Source: a virus
Virus record (IMG/VR): IMGVR_UViG_3300031841_000668
Span: 1 to 28,401 of that record
Strand: one strand, 5' to 3'
Length of the DNA stretch: 28,401 bases
Positions 1-7,779 of this stretch are shown here, in pieces (the stretch's first letter is position 1; each line of letters opens with the position of its first letter). Position numbers and translations under genes: made by a program. The notes below the pieces were generated by a model, which was given only the letters and a program-made list of their open reading frames with translations, was not told the DNA's origin and made no database searches.

Positions 1-44
1 ATACCAAAGGGAACGAATGGAAAGAAAACAGGAGAGGAATAGAA

Positions 45-248
45 ATGGGAAGTAATTGGAATAGCAGACAACCTGCGAGAGATAAAGACGCATTGAAAAG
101 AATAACGAGAAGATATAATAATTGGAAATCTAAGTATGCCGATTCAGACGGTAATTGGAATGAGGCGAGGGTCAAGAATTGGTTTGAATCGTTGCCTCGC
201 ACTATCGCCGCCCGCGAGAAGGCATTTGTAAAGGAGATGAAGGAATGA
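45..248 (+). CDS. Small basic hypothetical protein (67 aa)
   Basis: I do not recognise this protein. It is short, soluble-looking and rich in Arg, Lys, Asn and Trp, with an N-terminal basic stretch around residues 11-30 and no membrane segment or cysteine motif. The ATG at 45 follows a good purine-rich ribosome-binding site (aggagagg, about 30-37). Its TGA (246-248) overlaps the ATG of the next small ORF at 245 in an ATGA junction, which points to translational coupling. It is the first gene of the plus-strand early cluster in this window. A nucleic-acid-binding role would fit its charge but is only a guess. Confidence 0.6.
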   Translation: MGSNWNSRQPARDKDALKRITRRYNNWKSKYADSDGNWNEARVKNWFESLPRTIAAREKAFVKEMKE

Positions 249-322
249 TTCCAATTTGTGCTAAGTGCAATCAATCAATCGGCTATTGTTCTATGTATTC
301 TTGTAAGAAGGTGGAAAGATGA
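245..322 (+). CDS. 25-aa four-cysteine microprotein
   Basis: A very short ORF with ATGA overlaps at both ends: its ATG (245-247) overlaps the stop of the upstream gene, and its TGA (320-322) overlaps the ATG at 319 of the downstream gene. The peptide has cysteines at residues 5, 8, 15 and 20 (C-x2-C-x6-C-x4-C), a spacing that could bind one zinc ion as a minimal zinc knuckle. Without this ORF there would be a 70-bp gap in an otherwise fully packed operon. Other small Cys-rich proteins in this window (10513 and 11680) support it as real. Function is unknown. Confidence 0.5.
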   Translation: MIPICAKCNQSIGYCSMYSCKKVER

Positions 323-585
323 GTAGTATGAGAAGGGATTATCAGATGCAATCTATTGTGCAATATCTAAAATATAATAGTCCTAAGACTCTTAAGGAAA
401 TTATCAAAAATGTTCGCACTAATACTATGTATGTTGAGGGTGGGAGAAACATCCGTAAAGACAAATACAAAATTTGTAATCCAATTCAATTTACTGTGCA
501 TCAATTAAGCAACCATGCGGCACGAAATAAGAATATGGAGAAAGTGCCTAACACACGCCCGACCGAATGGAGGTATGTCGAATGA
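319..585 (+). CDS. Small hypothetical protein, possibly winged-helix-like (88 aa)
   Basis: Not recognised by family. Residues 7-35 read as two amphipathic helices followed by a basic, partly polar segment, and a histidine/asparagine-rich helix lies near residues 55-72. This is loosely like a small winged-helix DNA-binding domain, but no diagnostic motif is visible. It overlaps the four-Cys microprotein at its start and the small ORF at 582 at its end, again by ATGA, so it is part of the same translationally coupled early set. Confidence 0.55.
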   Translation: MSSMRRDYQMQSIVQYLKYNSPKTLKEIIKNVRTNTMYVEGGRNIRKDKYKICNPIQFTVHQLSNHAARNKNMEKVPNTRPTEWRYVE

Positions 586-695
586 TTATTTATAGAGATT
601 ATTTTCCTTTCAGCATTACGCCCGAATCCTTAATTATCGGTGCGGGTAATGTAGTGTCGTGCGCGATGAATGGGGGTATTTCATGGGCTTGTTAA
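582..695 (+). CDS. Possible 37-aa ORF coupled by ATGA overlap
   Basis: This ORF begins with an ATG overlapping the stop of the 319-585 gene and runs to a TAA at 693-695. It is hydrophobic and aromatic at its N-terminus, with two cysteines and no recognisable motif. It fills the space between its neighbours and keeps the ATGA pattern of this region, which is the main argument for it. It overlaps the first codons of the next gene by 13 nt if that gene starts at 683. It could equally be chance coding space. Confidence 0.3.
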   Translation: MIIYRDYFPFSITPESLIIGAGNVVSCAMNGGISWAC

Positions 696-1012
696 ATGGT
701 GCAACCTATGGGGATAAATTGACGGGTAAAGCCGGACAGATTTTGACCGATGATAACCGCCTTTACTTGTCGGTTGTTATGGAAGCAATCAAGCATAAGA
801 TTGACCCCGACTCGGATGACCCCGAATTTGAAGCAGACATTACTGCGGTCATTGACGAGTTATCGGGTGATTACATTCAAGGCATGATGCTATCATTGGC
901 TATGATGCTACACAGATTCCATTCGGATAATGCTCTAAGTAAAGAAATAACGAATATTTATTCTGCATTAGAAGTTATCTTAATGGAAAAGAAAATCGGG
1001 GGAGAATTATGA
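683..1012 (+). CDS. Hypothetical acidic helical protein (109 aa)
   Basis: Not recognised. The protein is acidic, with an Asp/Glu-rich segment around residues 42-56, and mostly helical, with a Met/Leu-rich helix near residues 65-85. I chose the ATG at 683 because a GGGGG purine run (672-676) lies six bases upstream. An in-frame GTG at 659 would add eight residues but has no comparable ribosome-binding site. It ends 12 bp before the clamp-loader gene, so it is the last of the small genes leading into the replication block. It may be a replication accessory factor, but that rests on position alone. Confidence 0.6.
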   Translation: MGLLNGATYGDKLTGKAGQILTDDNRLYLSVVMEAIKHKIDPDSDDPEFEADITAVIDELSGDYIQGMMLSLAMMLHRFHSDNALSKEITNIYSALEVILMEKKIGGEL

Positions 1013-1024
1013 GGGGGGTTTGGA

Positions 1025-2011
1025 ATGACCGAAGTATGGTCGCAAAAATATAGGCCGAACAAATTAGAAGATATGGTGGGGCAACATCAGTTATTGAGTG
1101 AATTTGATTCATTTCTTGATACAGAAGAAGTGGGAACGCTCAATAGCGACCATAATATGCAACACTACTTGTTCTATTCTCCCGAAGCGGGAGTCGGTAA
1201 AACCACATTGGCGAGAATCATAGCCGAAGAAATGGGGATGCAATTATTCTCATACAATGCCTCGACAAAGCATGAGCGGGGTATTGACTTCGTGGAGAAT
1301 GAATTACTCCCTATGAGTAGGAATGGTAATTATCGCCAAATCTATTTGCTTGACGAAGCAGACCAATTAACCCCTGCCGCACAGTCGGCACTAAAGGGTG
1401 TTATAGAAAACGCTCAAGGTTATTTTATTCTGACCTGTAATGATTTGTCTAAGGTATCTCGTTGGCTACAATCCCGATGTAGGACACTTAGGTTTGAACC
1501 GATACCCGAAGATGAAGTAGTCAATAGATTAGCCCATATTGCGGCTAATGAAGGGGTAGTGTTGAAAGACTACCGAGCATTAAATACAATCGCCAAAGCA
1601 CACAAGGGCGACTTACGCAATTCGATAAACGCACTACAAGCGTTTGCAGGTCTTGATGAAAAAGATGGTGAGCGATTTTTATTGTCGCTTGCGCCACAAG
1701 AAATAGACGCTAATTCTTTTCTCAAGTCCTGTGTAGCCGAAGGCGACTACGAGAAGGCTATGACCTATATTGGCGACAGACCAATACGACAAACAATAAA
1801 CTCCATATTTTCTTATGCGGTGGATAGCAAGGCTAAACCTGCGGCCAAAATGAAAGTCATTGAGGCGGCGGTTCAGTCGGAACGAGATTTGCTTATCGGT
1901 GTTGATGAAGACATTGTGAAGCATAACTTTGTAGTGATGTGTTGCGATACATCACAGTTATATACCGGAGAAAATGCGGAGAGGATAAGCAAACAAGGTG
2001 TATTGTTATGA
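1025..2011 (+). CDS. rfcS: Replication factor C small subunit (clamp loader AAA+ ATPase)
   Basis: AAA+ ATPase that loads the sliding clamp onto primer-template DNA. The N-terminal W-x-x-K-Y-R-P signature of RFC subunits is present. Walker A is at residues 52-61 (SPEAGVGKTT), the Walker B DEAD box at 110-113, a sensor-1 region near 137-141, the RFC-specific SRC arginine-finger motif at 150-152 and sensor 2 with Arg198 in GDLRNS. Its 328 aa match archaeal RfcS. The start follows a purine-rich run (gggggg). The TGA at 2009-2011 overlaps the next ATG at 2008. No large subunit is in this window; it could be elsewhere in the genome, supplied by the host, or not needed. The nearby PCNA-like clamp (4316) and PolB (5504) are its expected partners. 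Confidence 0.95.
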   Translation: MTEVWSQKYRPNKLEDMVGQHQLLSEFDSFLDTEEVGTLNSDHNMQHYLFYSPEAGVGKTTLARIIAEEMGMQLFSYNASTKHERGIDFVENELLPMSRNGNYRQIYLLDEADQLTPAAQSALKGVIENAQGYFILTCNDLSKVSRWLQSRCRTLRFEPIPEDEVVNRLAHIAANEGVVLKDYRALNTIAKAHKGDLRNSINALQAFAGLDEKDGERFLLSLAPQEIDANSFLKSCVAEGDYEKAMTYIGDRPIRQTINSIFSYAVDSKAKPAAKMKVIEAAVQSERDLLIGVDEDIVKHNFVVMCCDTSQLYTGENAERISKQGVLL

Positions 2012-3189
2012 CCGAAGATATGTTAGAGAAAGTAGCGAAGACTGTTGGTGTGTCGCCCGACACACTTAGAGAGAGGGCCGGTGAAGTGTTTGAAGCACAA
2101 AGCGCGGCGTGGCTTAATGCAGGTAAAACAGGAGAGGAAGCATCGGTGCTTGCTCTCCGTGTTGCCGCCCGCCAAATAGCCAATGAACAAGCCAAACTGC
2201 GAAGAAGCGGTGCGACCTTATACGAGGGAATGTTCGTTCATGTTCCAAAGGCTAAGGAATGGGGCAAGATTCTATACAATAAGATGCAGGGTCAATTGAC
2301 TAATGCGACTGATGAAGTAAAGAATACTTTGATTGAGAATGGTTCTGTTGTTATCTTTGAGGACAACCACGATGGCTCTTTTACTCGATATGCGCGTGAG
2401 GATTTCTTCGGTGCATCCGAGTCCGAAGTATCAGACCTACCGAGAGGAACACAGAAGTTAGATGAAAGCACACACTATTACATTGTGTGGGATTCAAACA
2501 ACCCGACCTTCCCATCCGGTGATAAGAATTTCAAGTATGGTGCGGCTCGACCACATGATGAGCGAGAGCGCACTTCACTATTCTTTGGTCGCCCTCAAGG
2601 TTCTAATGGCGAATGGTCGCCTATCGTAATCAAGGGTAGCGGCAATTCAGCAGATGTGCAATTCCCGACCTTTACCACAGGAACAATCGGTGTGCGCCCC
2701 TCAAGAGATGGTGCAACAGGTTATCTAACGAGAGTGTCGGAATTTACAGAAGATGAAAACTTAACCTCTATGTTTTCTTCTCCACCATTGGAATTGATGC
2801 AGGAATTTTTGCCCGATGATTTCCTACCTGCTTTGAGTAATCTCGGAGAATACTACGACAATTACTACGGTAAAGATGGTTGGTGGGATAGAATCTGTGG
2901 TGTAGTCGCAGAAGTAATCCACATTGACCCGCGAGATAATGGCGGATTTATCATGGTCTGTTCAGACCCCGATATTATGTCTATGGCTGAACCGCTCGAT
3001 GTGTATGTTCCGGCCTCACAATCTCATTTGGTTGATTTCGCGGTCGGCACTAAGGTTCTATTGACCGGACAGGCATGGAGAACCCGCGAGGGTGATGACC
3101 GCATGAGCGTCAATGGTTGGTGGGCTTTCGATAAGATAGCACCTATTGTTGCATCACCCGATGTTGAAGACGAGGGGTGGGATGCGTGA
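2008..3189 (+). CDS. Putative OB-fold single-stranded DNA-binding protein (393 aa)
   Basis: Probable ssDNA-binding protein, identified from predicted fold and position, not from a clear family match. The N-terminus (residues 1-70) is helical and alanine/glutamate-rich. Two beta-rich segments follow. The C-terminal part, roughly residues 290-380, alternates strands and turns like an OB fold: a tryptophan-rich entry, a V-V-A-E-V strand, a D-V-Y-V-P strand and a G-T-K-V-L-L-T-G-Q-A strand followed by a basic loop. I start it at the ATG at 2008, which overlaps the rfcS stop, and not at any upstream in-frame codon inside rfcS. It lies between clamp loader and a Sak4/RadA-like ATPase, where SSB/RPA genes often sit in viruses. 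A central basic/aromatic region could also contact DNA. The alternative is an unrelated virus-specific protein. Confidence 0.5.
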   Translation: MTEDMLEKVAKTVGVSPDTLRERAGEVFEAQSAAWLNAGKTGEEASVLALRVAARQIANEQAKLRRSGATLYEGMFVHVPKAKEWGKILYNKMQGQLTNATDEVKNTLIENGSVVIFEDNHDGSFTRYAREDFFGASESEVSDLPRGTQKLDESTHYYIVWDSNNPTFPSGDKNFKYGAARPHDERERTSLFFGRPQGSNGEWSPIVIKGSGNSADVQFPTFTTGTIGVRPSRDGATGYLTRVSEFTEDENLTSMFSSPPLELMQEFLPDDFLPALSNLGEYYDNYYGKDGWWDRICGVVAEVIHIDPRDNGGFIMVCSDPDIMSMAEPLDVYVPASQSHLVDFAVGTKVLLTGQAWRTREGDDRMSVNGWWAFDKIAPIVASPDVEDEGWDA

Positions 3190-4133
3190 GCGGTTGGGGT
3201 CAAGCGGCCTCAACCGCCGCACCTGCTAAGTCCGAAGCGGCTTCTGCGAAGCCTATCTATGGCGAAGACTACTACCGCCAAAGGTTCGCTAATGTGCGCT
3301 CTCAATCTGTGCCTGTGAGAATGGCTCTCGTTGGTGCGGAGAACACCGTTAAGACGGGTTCAGCATTGTCCTTCTGTGATACAAATAAGAAGGTTGTTAT
3401 TTTTGATATAGACAATTCCGCTAAGGCGACAATAGACCACATTTATCCCGACAATGAAAATATAATCTGTATTCCTTTGCACGATGAAACCGATGATTCA
3501 ATCTTCAATGAGGATAACACAGTAAATTATACTGCGCTTCTCGACAAATTGAATTTTTACATCAACATTCTCGCTGATGATATTAAGGCCAACCCCGATG
3601 ACTACGATGCAGTAATCCTTGATGGCGGCTCGACATATCTAAAGTGGTGCGAACACGCTATGACTGATTGGTTGATGAACCGCTCTAAGAATCCTGTAAA
3701 TGTTGAAGACGGAGAGAAATTCAATCAAGCCGAATGGCGAGTCCGAAACAAACTGTTCCGAGATACGATTAGCAGAATCCACAGTCTGCCTGTCGCTAAG
3801 GCATTCTTTACCTTCCATCTAAAGAAGATTCAAGAGTATATGGATGACGGCACAGGCAAGAAGGTTCTAATGACCGTTGGTGAAAGACCGGAATGGGATA
3901 AAGGAACAATGAGATATTTTAGCCAGCAAATTTTCTTGACTCGATACATGAAGAAGGCCGACCCTGCCGCCGGAGTCAAGGGCGATAAGAAACTTGCAGA
4001 AGGCCAATGGGTCGTCAAGGGAACAGTCGAGGAAATGAAGGGTCAGAACATGGAATATGTTGGCTCAACACACACTATCCTATCTGTTAATGACGGTAAG
4101 GTTGAGTGGAAGGGCTATCCGTTTGCGTGGTGA
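3186..4133 (+). CDS. RecA/Sak4-like P-loop ATPase (recombination mediator)
   Basis: P-loop ATPase resembling the phage Sak4 / RadA-like group, which assists ssDNA annealing and recombination. After a 25-residue Ala/Ser-rich disordered leader, a hydrophobic strand leads into a Walker A-like loop at residues 50-57 (GAENTVKT) and a Walker B-like strand ends at Asp146 (AVILDGG). The loop has Val55 where the usual GK[TS] glycine sits, so it is degenerate. A polar strand near residues 205-215 (KAFFTFHLKK) sits where sensor residues are expected. The GTG at 3186 overlaps the upstream TGA (GTGA). An in-frame GTG at 3177 would only add three residues. The adjacent putative SSB and downstream RecB-like nuclease fit a recombination-dependent replication module. 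Identity as an ATPase is likely; the exact subfamily is inferred. Confidence 0.65.
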   Translation: MSGWGQAASTAAPAKSEAASAKPIYGEDYYRQRFANVRSQSVPVRMALVGAENTVKTGSALSFCDTNKKVVIFDIDNSAKATIDHIYPDNENIICIPLHDETDDSIFNEDNTVNYTALLDKLNFYINILADDIKANPDDYDAVILDGGSTYLKWCEHAMTDWLMNRSKNPVNVEDGEKFNQAEWRVRNKLFRDTISRIHSLPVAKAFFTFHLKKIQEYMDDGTGKKVLMTVGERPEWDKGTMRYFSQQIFLTRYMKKADPAAGVKGDKKLAEGQWVVKGTVEEMKGQNMEYVGSTHTILSVNDGKVEWKGYPFAW

Positions 4134-4137
4134 TTAC

Positions 4138-4326
4138 ATGGCTGATTATTTCATTTGTGCTACTGATAGCGGCTTGAGCATGATTGCTTATGCCGAAGTA
4201 GCGGCTATCACTACCCGAAATGTTGGTTCTTCTGTGAGATACGATATTCACATGAAGTCCGGCACTATCTTTACCACATCAGACATAACCCAAAGACTCA
4301 AGGAGATGATGGAAGGTGCAGATTAA
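4138..4326 (+). CDS. Small hypothetical protein (62 aa)
   Basis: Not recognised. It is a small mixed alpha/beta protein: two short strands at residues 3-30, another pair around 33-47, then an amphipathic helix at the C-terminus. I use the ATG at 4138 because GGTGA precedes it by four bases, the ribosome-binding site seen throughout this window; a longer reading would run back into the upstream ATPase gene. Its last 11 bases overlap the start of the clamp gene, suggesting coupled translation with PCNA. Confidence 0.65.
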   Translation: MADYFICATDSGLSMIAYAEVAAITTRNVGSSVRYDIHMKSGTIFTTSDITQRLKEMMEGAD

Positions 4327-5182
4327 AATAGACCGTAATAATTTAATCCGTCTTCTCAAGAAGACTCAACGCCCACAAACCGTTGCGGGTAAGAGTATGG
4401 AACAAGTCTATGGTTGTATGATTGAAATATCAACCCATACTGAGCCGGAGATATACACCTGCTCATTAGTGAAGGATGGTGTTACTTCTGTTTCGACCTT
4501 TAGGGAATACGCAGAAGAAATAGATGGAGAGGGTCAAATCCCTGTGCCTAACATCAACGATTTGTTGGGTGTGTTGTCTATGCACAACACCCCTGTTAAT
4601 CTAACATACACAGACGGCAAACTTCGTATCAAGTCGGGCGGCAAACAGACTACTTTAGCGGTGTCTGATAATGCTTTAGCATTCCCGCATTCACCGGATA
4701 TGTTGAAGGAATGGAACGAGAAGTCAAAAAGGATAGCGAGTAAATTTCTCCACACATCAAGCGAAGACGACTCATGCCCTACTTATACTAAGAATAATGG
4801 TGAAATTTTAACGCCTCTTTATCATGTTAAAATCTCCGCCAATGTTCTCTATGAAGCATTGAGATGTGATGGTATCAACGGGCAGAAGTTGAATAATTAC
4901 ACATTAAATTTTAAGGAAGATGATGGGTTGTATGTGCAGGTCGGCAACGAATTGAAAGGACAGACAGAATCTTTAATCTATGAGTATTCGGGATTTTGGA
5001 ATACACAGACTACTGTTAATGGTGGTCTTGAGAATGTCTTGAAGCACATAGACGGCGAGATTGCTCTATCGGTTTTTGACTTCACAGAAGCGAACATGGG
5101 CTATCCTGTGGTAATCACTACGCCCACACATGAGTTAATCTATCAAGCGGCTAATTTGGGGGAATTAAATTATGTCCGTTGA
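4316..5182 (+). CDS. PCNA-like DNA sliding clamp (288 aa)
   Basis: Probable processivity clamp that tethers PolB and is loaded by the RFC subunit at 1025. The evidence is fold-like pattern and context: residues 72-105 read as the clamp helix (D-L-L-G-V-L) followed by paired strands ending in K-L-R-I-K-S-G-G-K, as in PCNA-type clamps. The C-terminal half repeats a strand-helix-strand pattern and ends in a short strand. At 288 aa it is longer than a typical cellular PCNA (about 250 aa), with extra residues around 125-160. The start is GTG at 4316, preceded by aaggag and overlapping the previous gene by 11 bp. No cellular PCNA signature is strictly conserved, so a divergent clamp is the best call. 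Confidence 0.6.
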   Translation: MQIKIDRNNLIRLLKKTQRPQTVAGKSMEQVYGCMIEISTHTEPEIYTCSLVKDGVTSVSTFREYAEEIDGEGQIPVPNINDLLGVLSMHNTPVNLTYTDGKLRIKSGGKQTTLAVSDNALAFPHSPDMLKEWNEKSKRIASKFLHTSSEDDSCPTYTKNNGEILTPLYHVKISANVLYEALRCDGINGQKLNNYTLNFKEDDGLYVQVGNELKGQTESLIYEYSGFWNTQTTVNGGLENVLKHIDGEIALSVFDFTEANMGYPVVITTPTHELIYQAANLGELNYVR

Positions 5183-5507
5183 GATTACTAAGTTAGCGGA
5201 GAATGTAAATTTGTCTGATAAGACAATACTCCGACTTCATGTTGAAATTAAAGACATTGGTTCGGATGAAATCTCATGGATTGACCCCGATACAGAATAC
5301 GAATACAGGGCGAAGTTGGTTGTCGTTAAGCGAGAACAAGACCCGTTGTATAAGGACAAGGATTGGCTATATCAAAAGTATGTAGTCGAAGGTTTGCCTT
5401 GTTCAGCCATAGGAAATATGTTTGGCTTATGTCCTATGTCTATATACAAGTGGCTTAAGAAATACAACATACCAACCCGCCCGCGTGGTGGGGGAAAAAG
5501 GGTATGA
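5172..5507 (+). CDS. Helix-turn-helix protein (111 aa)
   Basis: Probable DNA-binding protein. The C-terminal third (about residues 60-108) is a classical helix-turn-helix of the type common in viral and mobile-element proteins: a helix with W-L-Y-Q-K-Y, then a G-L-P-C-S-A-I-G turn helix, a recognition helix with S-I-Y-K-W-L-K-K, and a basic tail ending in R-P-R-G-G-G-K-R. The N-terminal 60 residues are beta-rich and unrecognised. It overlaps the clamp gene by 11 bp and PolB by ATGA, so it is translated with the polymerase set. It could be an early regulator or an origin-binding factor; the sequence does not decide. Confidence 0.7.
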   Translation: MSVEITKLAENVNLSDKTILRLHVEIKDIGSDEISWIDPDTEYEYRAKLVVVKREQDPLYKDKDWLYQKYVVEGLPCSAIGNMFGLCPMSIYKWLKKYNIPTRPRGGGKRV

Positions 5508-7777
5508 TAATTGAAAACATAAACGGAAGAAATGTTGTCGTAAGGCACAGGGATGAAGACGGGAAAAGAATAACCACTAAATTAAGTGCCTATCCTTATT
5601 GCTTTGTGCGAGAGGAAGATGCGAAACAGTTGAACCATTTTCATTTAATGGATAAAGGCGTGTTGATAGACATAGCGGCTATCGAACATGGTTTTACAGG
5701 TCTTTACGGCGAGGCACTAAGCAAAGTATCTGTGTATCACCCAAAGGATATACGAGTAATTAGAAATAATTTCCAGCACACATGGGAAGCGAACATACCT
5801 TTTGTTAATCGTGTGCTTGCAGACAGAATAAACAACGGCGAATCTCCTATCAAGAATTACGAACACCGCAAATGGTATCTCGATGCCGAGTGGTGTCCGG
5901 CCACAGGAAGATTAAGGGTTATTGTTGTTTATGATTCCTTCACCGGAAATGAATATGTGTGGGCGGTTGTTCCACATACTCAACAGACTTATTGGCCTAT
6001 GGGTCTTACTAATGAATTGGGCGAATATGAATATAAAATACCCGCTAAATTATTCTATTCCGAATCGGGTATGCTAAAAGACTTCGTGCAACACATGAAC
6101 AAGCAAGACCCCGACATAATCACAGGATGGTTCGTTGTCGGTGCAGACATTAAGCAATTTATTACTCGCTTAGATGCTAACGGTATTGATGCTCGCTCGC
6201 TATCCCCTATGAATCGGCTACGCTATTCATACAAGGATTGGGCGCAACCGATTGTCGGCGTGAATTGTATTGACTTGATGGTTGGGTTCTCTAAACTATG
6301 GGAATTGAAGAACGGTAAATTGCCTTCGTATGGATTAGGTGATGTGGCGCAAGAAGTCTTAGGTGAAGCGAAGGTCGAATTGCCCGATGGACACGACACA
6401 TACCATACCGATTTTCCGCTCTATGTGCATTACTGCCGACAAGATGTGAGGCTTTTGCCCCGCCTTGATGAGAAAGTAAATGCCCTTGATTATTACACGG
6501 CATTACAACACTTAGTCCAATGCGATATACGCTCAACACCATTTATCACGAAGATGTTTTCTTCATTGGTGTTGGCCGACCCCCTGTTCGATAGGAGAAT
6601 ACCAACAAGCCCGCAATTTGAGAAGGTGGATTATGAGGGCGCAGATGTAATGGAAGTCAATGCAGGTCTGTATGAGGGTGTGGGTATTCTCGATGTAAAG
6701 GCCATGTATCACAGTAATGCTTCGATGCACAATATATCGTGGGATTCTCTCGATGAGAACGGCGTTGATTGCGGCAACGGAACGAAATTCTCAAGAAAAG
6801 ATAAGGGGCTTTTAATTAGACAGATGGATTACATGACTAATCTTCGCAATAAATTCAAGCAATTGATGAAGGATGACCCACAGAATTATTCTCGTTGGGA
6901 TTGTATGCAATTTGCCTGTAAATCTTTAGTGGCTTCTATGTATGGTGTGTGTGGTGATTCTAAGTATGGAATGTATCACCCCGAAGTGGCGGCGGCTATC
7001 ACATTTACATCAAGACAGACGCTATACAAATTAAGAAAGGTCGCAGAAAAACAGGGCTTAGAAACTATTTACGGACACACAGACAGTATTTTTGTGCGCG
7101 GTCAGAATTTTGTTCCGTTTGAAAATAATTCAGAACCCTCGCCAAAGATACGCGAGATAAACGAAATGATGCACCCAATAGAGGTCGAATTTGAAAGATA
7201 CTGCGACCGTATGGTTCTCATGGCTAAGAACCGTTATGCAGGTAATGTATCATGGGAGAACGGTAAATGGCTTGACGAACCTAAACTTTATGTTAAGGGT
7301 ATTGAATTGAAGCAATCAAGGATGCCGGAGATAATGAAGGAGTCAATGAAGACTGTTCTTCAAGTATTGGGTGGTGCAGGAGAAGGGTATGTGTCCGGCA
7401 ATTTACAGGTTCTAATTGAAGATGTATTGAATGGTGAAGAACCGATTGAGAACCTGTGTATGAAAGGCAAACTTGAGCGTGAATTGCACGAATACAAGGT
7501 GCTATCCGGCTCGTCAGCCGCCGCTAAGTGGGCTAACGAAACCATAGGCAAGAATTACCGTAAGGGTTCTTTCTTCTCCGTTGCCTTAGATAAGTCGGGT
7601 AAATACATAGCATTCGATGACCCCGATGATTTACAAGGCGTAGCCGAAATCGGCAAAAGATATACTGCTCAGAAATTTATTTTCGATAAGGTATCTCCTT
7701 ATTATGAGGTATTGGGTTGGAATAAACAACCGTTAGAAAACGCATTGAATGGAGTAAGTGAAGTAGCATGGATATAG
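5504..7777 (+). CDS. polB: Family B DNA polymerase with 3'-5' exonuclease
   Basis: Replicative DNA polymerase of family B, 757 aa, close to the usual archaeal length. The proofreading exonuclease motifs are Exo I D127-A-E129, Exo II around D215 and Exo III Y310-x3-D314. Polymerase motif A is D397-V-K-A-M-Y-H-S, motif B is K473 to G481 (K-S-L-V-A-S-M-Y-G, with Ala477 where Asn is usual), and motif C is Y523-G-H-T-D527-S. The catalytic D397 and D527 are present; His525 replaces the first Asp of the usual DTD. A thumb-like segment follows (K-G-I-E-L-K-Q-S). The ATG at 5504 overlaps the HTH gene stop. Its last codons overlap the cytosine methyltransferase start (7768), and a near-copy of its 3' end recurs at 8670-8714. 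Confidence 0.96.
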   Translation: MIIENINGRNVVVRHRDEDGKRITTKLSAYPYCFVREEDAKQLNHFHLMDKGVLIDIAAIEHGFTGLYGEALSKVSVYHPKDIRVIRNNFQHTWEANIPFVNRVLADRINNGESPIKNYEHRKWYLDAEWCPATGRLRVIVVYDSFTGNEYVWAVVPHTQQTYWPMGLTNELGEYEYKIPAKLFYSESGMLKDFVQHMNKQDPDIITGWFVVGADIKQFITRLDANGIDARSLSPMNRLRYSYKDWAQPIVGVNCIDLMVGFSKLWELKNGKLPSYGLGDVAQEVLGEAKVELPDGHDTYHTDFPLYVHYCRQDVRLLPRLDEKVNALDYYTALQHLVQCDIRSTPFITKMFSSLVLADPLFDRRIPTSPQFEKVDYEGADVMEVNAGLYEGVGILDVKAMYHSNASMHNISWDSLDENGVDCGNGTKFSRKDKGLLIRQMDYMTNLRNKFKQLMKDDPQNYSRWDCMQFACKSLVASMYGVCGDSKYGMYHPEVAAAITFTSRQTLYKLRKVAEKQGLETIYGHTDSIFVRGQNFVPFENNSEPSPKIREINEMMHPIEVEFERYCDRMVLMAKNRYAGNVSWENGKWLDEPKLYVKGIELKQSRMPEIMKESMKTVLQVLGGAGEGYVSGNLQVLIEDVLNGEEPIENLCMKGKLERELHEYKVLSGSSAAAKWANETIGKNYRKGSFFSVALDKSGKYIAFDDPDDLQGVAEIGKRYTAQKFIFDKVSPYYEVLGWNKQPLENALNGVSEVAWI

Positions 7778-7779
7778 AT
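7733..7779 (+). repeat. Direct repeat A, copy 1 (3' end of polB plus methyltransferase start)
   Basis: A 47-bp segment comprising the last codons of polB (from its LENALNG stretch to the TAG) and the ATGGATATAGAT start of the cytosine methyltransferase. It matches 8670-8716 at 41 of 47 positions by direct comparison, with no gap. Confidence 0.95.

Noticed and set aside
582-695. Treating the 582-695 ORF as a confident gene
   Set aside because: It has an ATGA junction but no motif and overlaps the next gene. Kept only as a low-confidence entry.
1893-2195. Minus-strand 100-aa open frame across the rfcS/SSB boundary
   Set aside because: It is opposite two strong overlapping plus-strand genes, with Ser/Ala/Leu shadow composition and no ribosome-binding site.
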